From positions 1,302,001 through 1,366,000 of the forward strand of contig NZ_CP077062.1 in assembly GCF_019039255.1 (NCBI RefSeq): DNA of 64,000 nt. The letters run 5' to 3'. Shown one piece after another: positions 33,969 to 40,440 of this stretch (positions are counted from its first letter, which is position 1; each line of letters starts with the position of its first letter). Source of the stretch: Nocardioides panacis. Its GTDB lineage: Bacteria; Actinomycetota; Actinomycetes; Propionibacteriales; Nocardioidaceae. Made by a program: the position numbers and the translations under genes. The notes beneath the pieces are model-generated. The model ran no database searches. It was not told where the DNA came from and saw nothing but the letters and a program-made list of their open reading frames with translations.

Positions 33969-34870
33969 GCGGCGCCGACCTCGCCACCGACCTGGCCGGG
34001 ATGCACCTGACCTCCCCGGTGCTCACCGCCGCGGGCTGCGGCGGTCGTGAGCTGGCCCCGTTCACCGACCTCGCCGCACTTGGCGCCGTGGTCACCCGCA
34101 CCGTCACCCTCGACGCGCAGGCCGGCTCGCCGCCGCCGCGGGTCGCCGAGACGCCGAGTGGGCTGCTGCACGCCACCGGTGCCCAGAACCCCGGCCTGCA
34201 AGGCTTCCTGGCCACCGAGCTGCCGTGGTACGGCCAGCAGGGCGTCCGCGTCGTGGTGTCCATCAGCGCCGGCTCCCTCGCGGAGTACGGCGAGCTGGCC
34301 CGCCGGCTCGCCACGGCCTCCGGCATCGGCGCCGTCGAGGTGCACCTGGCCGTGCCGGACGCCTACCAGACCGGCAAGGTGCTCAACGTCGTCCGCCGCG
34401 ACCTGCCGCGCGGCACCACCGTGCTGGCCAAGCTCGCCCCGGGCGGGGACGTCGTCGACCAGGCCCGGGCGGCCGTCGACAACGGCGCCGACGCCGTGGT
34501 GCTCTGCCAGGGCTTCCCCGCGATGGTGCTCGACCCGGTCACCCTGCGCCCGGTGCTCGGTGCCGGCGGCGGACTGCTCAGCGGCCCGGCCGTGCACGCG
34601 CTCGCGCTGCGCTGCGTCTGGGACGTGCACGCCGCCCTGCCCGACGTCCCGGTGGTCGGCGTCGGGGGGATCCGCAGCGGCTTCGACGCCCTGGCGATGC
34701 TGCTGGCCGGCGCGACCGCCGTACAGCTGGGGAGCGTGTTGCTCCGCGACCCGTCCGCCGCCACCCGCATCCGCCACGAGCTGCTCGACGAGCTCGACCG
34801 GCGGGACCTGGACTCTGCAGCCGACGCCGTCGGGCTCGCGCACCAGCAACCCGAAGGGAGCAGCCGATGA
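33965..34870 (+). CDS. Class 1B dihydroorotate dehydrogenase-like flavoprotein lacking the catalytic Cys
   Basis: A 301-residue FMN TIM-barrel protein. The class 1B frame is clear: [81 protein letters not shown] and VPVVGVGGIRSGFDAL. However, the catalytic loop normally reading NxSCPN is VEVHLAVPDAYQ, with no Cys, and the conserved active-site Lys before the first-half loop is Arg (VVTRTVTLD). A dihydroorotate dehydrogenase needs that Cys as base, so this protein may act on another substrate or serve as a partner for the adjacent PyrK-like subunit. Confidence 0.85.
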   Translation: MSGADLATDLAGMHLTSPVLTAAGCGGRELAPFTDLAALGAVVTRTVTLDAQAGSPPPRVAETPSGLLHATGAQNPGLQGFLATELPWYGQQGVRVVVSISAGSLAEYGELARRLATASGIGAVEVHLAVPDAYQTGKVLNVVRRDLPRGTTVLAKLAPGGDVVDQARAAVDNGADAVVLCQGFPAMVLDPVTLRPVLGAGGGLLSGPAVHALALRCVWDVHAALPDVPVVGVGGIRSGFDALAMLLAGATAVQLGSVLLRDPSAATRIRHELLDELDRRDLDSAADAVGLAHQQPEGSSR

Positions 34871-35719
34871 CCTTCGGCGACCGACTCACGCACGCGATGG
34901 AGGACCGGGGCCGGTTCTGCGCCGGCATCGACCCGCACCCGGCGCTGCTGGACGCCTGGGGGCTGACCGACTCGGTCAACGGGCTGGAGAAGTTCGCGCT
35001 CACCGCGGTCGAGGCTCTCGCGGGCACGGTCGCGGTGGTCAAGCCGCAGTCGGCGTTCTTCGAGCGGTTCGGCTCGCGCGGCGTCGCGGTGCTCGAGAAG
35101 GTCGTCGAGGGCTGCCGCGAGCGCGGCTGCCTGGTGCTGCTCGACGTGGAAGCGCGGCGACATCGGCAGCACCGCGCAGGGCTACGCCGACGCCTACCTC
35201 GACCGGAACTCCCCGCTGTACGTCGACGCGATCACCGTCTCTCCGTACCTCGGCATCGGCTCGGTCGACCCGATGATCGACACCGCGCTGGCCAACGACG
35301 CCGGCGTCTTCGTGCTCGCACTGACCTCGAACCCCGAGGGCCCGCAGGTGCAGCACGCGGTGACCGCCGACGGCCGCTCGGTCGGCGGGCTGGTGCTGGA
35401 CGCCGTGGCCAGCCGCAACGCCGGCGTCGAGGGGCTCGGCTCGATCGGTGCGGTGGTGGGCGCGACCATCGAGCTGCCCTCCGACCTCGGCATCGGGAAC
35501 CTCGACGTCAACGGGCCGCTGCTGGTGCCGGGCATCGGCGCGCAGGGCGGCACCCTGGACGACGTACGACGGATCTTCGGGGACGCCGCCCGCAACGTGC
35601 TGCCGACCAGCTCGCGCGAGGTGCTGGCCGCCGGTCCCGACAAGGTCGCGCTCCACGACGCGGCGCTCGTCGCGATCGAGACGTTCGCGCCGCTCGGCGC
35701 CACCACCAGCGCGGGCTGA
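34867..35719 (+). CDS. pyrF: Orotidine 5-prime-phosphate decarboxylase (frameshifted as sequenced)
   Basis: PyrF makes UMP from OMP. Residues 1 to about 94 read in one frame (FCAGIDPHPALLDAWGL; VKPQSAFFERFG; GCLVLLDV), and the rest (STAQGYADAYLDRN, SNPEGPQVQHAV, VLPTSSREVLAAGPD) in the next. The break is an extra G at 35148/35149, inside the catalytic DVKRGDI motif: without it the sequence reads LDVKRGDIGSTAQGY. Removing one base gives 283 residues, normal for the long type 2 enzyme of mycobacteria and Myxococcus. ATG 34867 overlaps the previous stop. It ends the pyr operon. Confidence 0.9.
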
Positions 35720-35763
35720 GGGCAGGGCGCCGGACCGGGGGAGCGCCGGTGTAGAACAGTCGC

Positions 35764-37815
35764 ATGGCCGACAGCAACCCCTTCGCCGTCCCGAGCGACC
35801 TGCCCTTCGCGTTCCCACCCTTCGACGCGATCCGGCACGAGCACTACCGTCCCGCGTTCGACCTCGGGGTCGCCGAGCAGCGCGCCGAGGTGGAGGCGAT
35901 CGCGACCGACCCGGAGCCGCCGACGTTCGCCAACACCGTCGAGGCGCTGGAGCGCTCCGGGCGCACCTACAGCCGGACGATGCGGGTCTTCGGGAACCTG
36001 GCCGCCTCGATGGCGACCCCGGAGATGCAGGCCCTCGAGGCGGAGCTCGCGCCGCTCGTCGCCGAGCACACCGACGCGATCCGGCTCGACCCGCGGCTGT
36101 TCGCCCGCCTGGACGCCGTGCACGCCGGGCGGCACGACGCCGGCCTCACCCCCGAGCAGCTCCGGGTCGTCGAGCGCTACCACCGCGACTTCGTCCGCGC
36201 CGGGGCCGCGCTCCCCGACGCCGACCGGGACACGCTGCGGTCGCTCAACGTGCAGATCACCTCGCTGACCACCGAGTTCGGCACCCGGGTGCTGGCCGGG
36301 TCCAACGACCGTGCGGTGCACGTCACCGACCGGGCCGGGCTCGACGGGCTGTCCGCCAACGCCGTCGAGGCCGCGGCGGGTGCCGCGGAGTCCGCCGGCC
36401 TCGACGGCTTCCTGCTGACCCTGTCGCTGCCCACCATCCAGCCGGCCATCTCCTCGCTGACCGACCGGGACGTGCGCCGCCGGCTGCACGAGGCCGCCAC
36501 CGGCCGCGGCACCGACGGGGGAGCCCACGACACCCGCGACCTGGTGACCCGGATCAGCCGGCTGCGCGCGGAGCGGGCGGCCCTGCTGGGCTTCACCGAC
36601 CACGCCGCCTACATCGCCGACGACCAGACCGCGGGCAGCACCAAGGCGGTCCTGGAGATGCTCGGCGAGATGGTCGGGCCGGCGATGGCCAACCTCGAGG
36701 TCGAGCGCGGCCGCATCGAGGAGCTGCTCGCCGCGGACGGCGTCGAGGGCCCGGTGCAGCCCTGGGACTGGGCCTACTACGCCGAGCGGGACAAGGCCGC
36801 GACGTACGACGTGGACGTCAACGCGGTGAAGCCGTACTTCGAGCTCGACCGGGTGCTCACCGACGGGATCTTCCACGCCGCCTCGCTGCTCTACGGCGTC
36901 TCCTTCGAGCAGCGCACCGACCTGCCGGTCTACGCCGAGGGCGTCCGCGTCTACGAGGTCCGCGACGGCGACGGCAGCACGCTCGGCCTGTTCGTGTGCG
37001 ACTGGTTCGCCCGGCCCACCAAGCAGGGCGGCGCCTGGATGGACGAGTTCGTCGGGCAGTCCCACCTGCTCGGCACCCGCCCGGTCGTCGTGGTCTGCCT
37101 CAACGTGCCGCAGCCGCCCGCGGGGCAGCCGGCGCTGATGACCGTCGACGAGGTGCGCACCGGCTTCCACGAGTTCGGGCACGCCCTGCACGGCCTGTTC
37201 TCCGACACCGTCTACCCGCGCCTGCAGGGCACCGCCGTGCCCCGCGACTTCGTGGAGTTCCCCTCCCAGGTCAACGAGATGTGGGCCTGGTGGCCCGAGG
37301 TCCTCGCGCACTACGCCGTGCACCACGAGACGGGCGAGCCGCTCGCGCAGGACGTCGTCGACCGGCTGATCGCCTCCCAGGCGCACGGCCAGGGCTTCGA
37401 GATGGTGGCGATGCTCGGCGCCGCGCTGCTGGACCAGGAGTGGCACCTGCTGACTGCCGACCGCGCGGAGCCGGCCCCCGAGGACGTCGGGTCCTTCGAG
37501 ACCGCGGCCCTGGAGCGGCACGGCGTCCGGTCCGACCTGGTGCCGCCGCGCTACCGCACCGGCTACTTCGCGCACGTGTTCGCCGGCGGCTACGACGCGG
37601 GCTACTACTCCTACCTGTGGAGCGAGGTCCTCGACGCCGACCTGGTCGGCTGGTTCACCGAGAACGGCGGCCCGTCCCGCGCCAACGGCGACCGGTTCCG
37701 CCGGCAGCTGCTCTCCGTCGGGGGCACCGTCGACCCGCTCGACGCGTTCGCCGCCGTGCGGGGTCGGGCCCCGAGCACCGAGCCGCTCCTGGAGCGCCGG
37801 GGCCTGCGTGGCTGA
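35764..37815 (+). CDS. M3-family zinc oligopeptidase (Dcp/oligopeptidase A-like)
   Basis: A 683-residue cytoplasmic metallopeptidase. The zinc motif H469-E-F-G-H473 in GFHEFGHALHGLFSD, the third ligand region EFPSQVNEMWAWWPEVL and the substrate-binding FAHVFAGGYDAGYYSYLW are family hallmarks. The length is that of peptidyl-dipeptidase Dcp or oligopeptidase A, which trim short peptides. The gene may be leaderless: TAGAAC lies 6 nt before the ATG. It takes the place after pyrF where many actinobacteria have mihF-gmk. Confidence 0.95.
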   Translation: MADSNPFAVPSDLPFAFPPFDAIRHEHYRPAFDLGVAEQRAEVEAIATDPEPPTFANTVEALERSGRTYSRTMRVFGNLAASMATPEMQALEAELAPLVAEHTDAIRLDPRLFARLDAVHAGRHDAGLTPEQLRVVERYHRDFVRAGAALPDADRDTLRSLNVQITSLTTEFGTRVLAGSNDRAVHVTDRAGLDGLSANAVEAAAGAAESAGLDGFLLTLSLPTIQPAISSLTDRDVRRRLHEAATGRGTDGGAHDTRDLVTRISRLRAERAALLGFTDHAAYIADDQTAGSTKAVLEMLGEMVGPAMANLEVERGRIEELLAADGVEGPVQPWDWAYYAERDKAATYDVDVNAVKPYFELDRVLTDGIFHAASLLYGVSFEQRTDLPVYAEGVRVYEVRDGDGSTLGLFVCDWFARPTKQGGAWMDEFVGQSHLLGTRPVVVVCLNVPQPPAGQPALMTVDEVRTGFHEFGHALHGLFSDTVYPRLQGTAVPRDFVEFPSQVNEMWAWWPEVLAHYAVHHETGEPLAQDVVDRLIASQAHGQGFEMVAMLGAALLDQEWHLLTADRAEPAPEDVGSFETAALERHGVRSDLVPPRYRTGYFAHVFAGGYDAGYYSYLWSEVLDADLVGWFTENGGPSRANGDRFRRQLLSVGGTVDPLDAFAAVRGRAPSTEPLLERRGLRG

Positions 37816-38308
37816 GCAGCGCCGACCCCTCCGTCGTACGGCGGTGGCGGTGGCCGCCGTGCTCGTCGCTGCCGGCCTCACCGGCTGCGGCGGCACGAAG
37901 TCCTACTGCTCCGCGCTCAAGGACGACAAGCCCCGGCTCACGAAGCTCGCGGCGCGCTCGGCCGAGCCGGGCGCGACCGGCGGGAAGGCGCTCGGCGAGA
38001 CGGTCGACGTGCTGGCCGGGCTGGCGGACCGGGCCCCCGATGACATCAAGGACGAGTGGGACACCCTCGTGCAGGCGCTGCGCGGACTGTCCGACGCGAT
38101 CCGCGAGTCCGGCGCCGACCCGGGCGACTTCGCCGGAGGCGCCAAGCCCGACGGGGTCAGCGCCGGCCAGCTCGACGCGGTCCAGCAGGCCGCGCACGAG
38201 CTCCAGGACCTCCGGGTGCAGCAGGCCGGCACCAGCATCGAGCAGCACGCGCGGGACGTCTGCAAGGTCGACCTCGGCAGCTCCGGGCTGGGCGGGTCGG
38301 TCGGCTAG
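37808..38308 (+). CDS. Small secreted lipoprotein
   Basis: A 166-residue protein with a basic N-terminus, a hydrophobic stretch and a lipobox ending at C27 (AAGLTGC), so it should be lipid-anchored on the outer face of the membrane. The mature part is helical and charged, with two more Cys (SYCSALKDD near the N-terminus and DVCKVDL near the end) that could form a disulfide. GTG 37808 lies 8 bases inside the end of the M3 peptidase gene, implying coupling. No family is recognised. Its TAG shares CTAG with the convergent flippase stop. Confidence 0.75.
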   Translation: MAEQRRPLRRTAVAVAAVLVAAGLTGCGGTKSYCSALKDDKPRLTKLAARSAEPGATGGKALGETVDVLAGLADRAPDDIKDEWDTLVQALRGLSDAIRESGADPGDFAGGAKPDGVSAGQLDAVQQAAHELQDLRVQQAGTSIEQHARDVCKVDLGSSGLGGSVG

Positions 38309-39549
38309 GAGGTCCGGGACCGCAGGCTGACCACGAGCAGCACCACGAACAGCAGCGTGTCCAGCGTGACCACGACCGTCAGCAGCCCGGTCAGCCCGCC
38401 GACGGACGGGGCGGCGCACAGCAGCACCAGCAGCGTCGTCCAGACCACGAGGACCATCCGCTGGTGCTGGCGCGCGACGACCTCGTAGACCATCACCTGG
38501 ATCAGCGACAGGAGCGTGCCGAGCACCGCGAAGCCCCACAGGAGGCCCTGCAGGTCGGCGTACTCCGACCCGCCCACGAAGACGACGGCGAGCGCGGACA
38601 GCACGGTGACCCCGAGCACCGCGACCAGCCCGATGCCCAGCACGGCGGTGAGCGTGACCAGGTGCGCCCGGCGGTCGTCCCCGGCCCGCGACATCGACGG
38701 GAACGCGATCACCACCACGAACTGCGGCAGGAACAGCACCGCCTTGGTGAGGATCAGGCCTCCCGCGTACAGCCCGGCCTGGCGCTCGTCGAGGGTGGTC
38801 CGGGCGATGATCACGTCGGCGTTGGACAGGGCGAAGAACGCCAGCAGCGCGTGCGAGTTGTGGAAGGTCTCGCGCAGCACCCCGCCCTTGGCCCAGCGCT
38901 GCGCCAGCGGCGTGCGCACCCTCGGGGCGCCTGCCACCGCTCGCCCGCGCCTCGGGTGACGCAGCGCCCACGTCCCGATCAGCACCGGCAGCAGCGCACC
39001 CACCGTGATGCCGACCATGGCGCCGAGCGTGTCCGGGCGGACCAGCAGCGCCACCAGCCCGCAGCCGAGCCGCCCGACGCCGACCGCGACGTAGATCGCC
39101 GCCAGCGGGCCCCAGCGGCGCTCGCCCTGCAGGATGCCCGCCTGGCCGCCCATCACCGACAGCGGTACGGCGGTCGCCGCGATCAGCGCGGCGGACACCC
39201 ACGAGTCGAGGTTGAGCACGAGGGCGATCAGCGGCGAGGCGACCAGGAGGACCGCGCCGAGCACGAGCGAGGAGGCGTAGCTGGTCGCCATCACCTCGTG
39301 CTCGATCCCGAGCCGGTCCTGGGGCGCGGCGCTGACCCGGCGCGCGCCGGTGGCCTGCAGCCCGAGCGAGAGCACGTTGACGACCAGGAGCAGGCCCATC
39401 ACGGCCGCCAGGGCGCCGTACTCGACGGGCCCGAGGAGGCGCGCGGCCAGGATCGTGAACCCGTAGGTGGTCACGTTCATGACCACCATCGCGAGGGCGA
39501 TCACCGCTCCGTCGCGCACCGCGTCACGACTGGCCGTCCGGAGGTTCAC
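38305..39549 (-). CDS. Polysaccharide flippase-like MOP-superfamily membrane protein
   Basis: A 414-residue protein with about 12 hydrophobic helices in two similar halves (VMNVTTYGFTILAARLLGPV early; LRETFHNSHALLAFFALSNA, VIIARTTLDERQAGLYAGG in the middle). These are typical of the Wzx/MurJ-like lipid-linked oligosaccharide flippases. No glycosyltransferase lies nearby, so the glycan it serves is unknown. It is convergent with the lipoprotein gene, sharing CTAG at the stops, and reads away from the AT-richer gap at 39.6 kb. Confidence 0.82.
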   Translation of the reverse strand: MNLRTASRDAVRDGAVIALAMVVMNVTTYGFTILAARLLGPVEYGALAAVMGLLLVVNVLSLGLQATGARRVSAAPQDRLGIEHEVMATSYASSLVLGAVLLVASPLIALVLNLDSWVSAALIAATAVPLSVMGGQAGILQGERRWGPLAAIYVAVGVGRLGCGLVALLVRPDTLGAMVGITVGALLPVLIGTWALRHPRRGRAVAGAPRVRTPLAQRWAKGGVLRETFHNSHALLAFFALSNADVIIARTTLDERQAGLYAGGLILTKAVLFLPQFVVVIAFPSMSRAGDDRRAHLVTLTAVLGIGLVAVLGVTVLSALAVVFVGGSEYADLQGLLWGFAVLGTLLSLIQVMVYEVVARQHQRMVLVVWTTLLVLLCAAPSVGGLTGLLTVVVTLDTLLFVVLLVVSLRSRTS

Positions 39550-39809
39550 CAGGGAAGCCTAGGTGGTCGTGACGGCCCGCTCGGGAGCGGCGCGGTCGGC
39601 CCGGTCCGGTGGCTGGAGGGGCGAAACCAGACTTTTTACCCAATCAGTGGCATCCGACACACGTCAGGGGGGATATTTCTTGAATTCTCCGCCTTCGGTT
39701 ACTGAAAAGTAATGTACTCTCCTGCGAGATCTGCGCCCTCCGGAAGGGAGCAGGGACGCCGAGACCGGCACCGGGCTCGGCCTCATCTTCGTGGAGGGAG
39801 TGCGCACGC
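39550..39809. other. AT-richer intergenic region with likely promoters and leader
   Basis: This 260-base gap separates the flippase from the membrane/surface pair. Bases 39630-39720 are much less GC-rich than anything nearby. TTGAAT (39680), TAATGT (39710) and TACTCT (39715) are promoter-like but no pair has ideal spacing. A leader of about 90 bases follows with short complementary stretches (CCCT/AGGG near 39740, GCCGAG/CTCGGC near 39755-39780) and then GGAGGGAG before ATG 39810. I could not match it to a known riboswitch. Confidence 0.4.
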
Positions 39810-40440
39810 ATGCGCAGAACACTCATGGCCGGGGGGGGTCCTGGCTGTGGCCGCCGTCCTGGTCGTCATCGTCAGCTCGGCACTGGATCTCGAGCTCGAG
39901 TCGGTCGCCCTTCTCGGCGGGGCGCTCGGCGCCGTCGTCGCGCTGGTGCCGGACCGCACGCCGCTCGTCCGGCTCGGTGGCTTCGCCGCCGGCTTCGTGG
40001 CCGCCTGGATCGGGTACGTCGTGCGCGCCGCGCTGCTGCCCGACACCGCGGGCGGTCGTGCGGTGGCCGTCGGCCTGGTCGTGCTGCTCTGCGTCGGCAT
40101 CACCGCCGCGAGCATGAACCGCCTCCCGCTGTGGACCACGCTGCTCGGCACCGCTGCCCTGAGCGGTGCCTACGAGTTCACGTTCGCCGCCGCGCCGCCG
40201 GAGCTGGCCTCCACCTCGGTGAGCACCGCGACCACCCTGCTGTTCAACGTCGCCGTCGGCTTCCTCGCCGCCGCGCTCGTCGCTCCCAGCCCGCGTCCCG
40301 AAGGGGCCACCGGGCACCGGTCTTCTGCGCCCTCGGACGACAGCACGAAGACCTCCGGCACCCCGCGCACCCCGAAGAAGACCTCGGCCGACTCGGGCGA
40401 CTCGAAGCTCGACGACTTCATGATGGAGAAGACCAAGTGA
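39810..40440 (+). CDS. Small polytopic membrane protein (frameshifted in a G8 run as sequenced)
   Basis: ATG 39810 has GGAGGGAG 10 nt upstream and begins MRRTLMAGG, but eight Gs at 39831-39838 then throw the frame. With seven Gs the protein continues VLAVAAVLVVIVSSALDLE and is 209 residues long: five or six membrane helices (up to NVAVGFLAAALVAP) and a hydrophilic tail rich in Ser, Thr and Lys ending DDFMMEKTK. Without correction the helices are open in another frame with no credible start. The stop overlaps the GTG of the next gene, so the two proteins probably act together at the membrane. No family was recognised. Confidence 0.7.

Noticed and set aside
33965-34870. Loss of the PyrD-1B catalytic Cys through a compensated frameshift
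   Set aside because: Neither other frame around the loop gives NxSCPN, there is no long homopolymer there, and the flanking sequence stays family-like.
39660-39809. Cyclic di-AMP or cyclic di-GMP riboswitch before the surface protein pair
   Set aside because: Short stems exist, but none of the conserved core sequences of those classes could be matched by eye.
39712-40440. A 242-residue version of the membrane protein starting at ATG 39712
   Set aside because: Its first 40 residues are Arg/His-rich and lie in the leader, and no ribosome-binding site precedes it. ATG 39810 with GGAGGGAG plus a one-base correction is more convincing.
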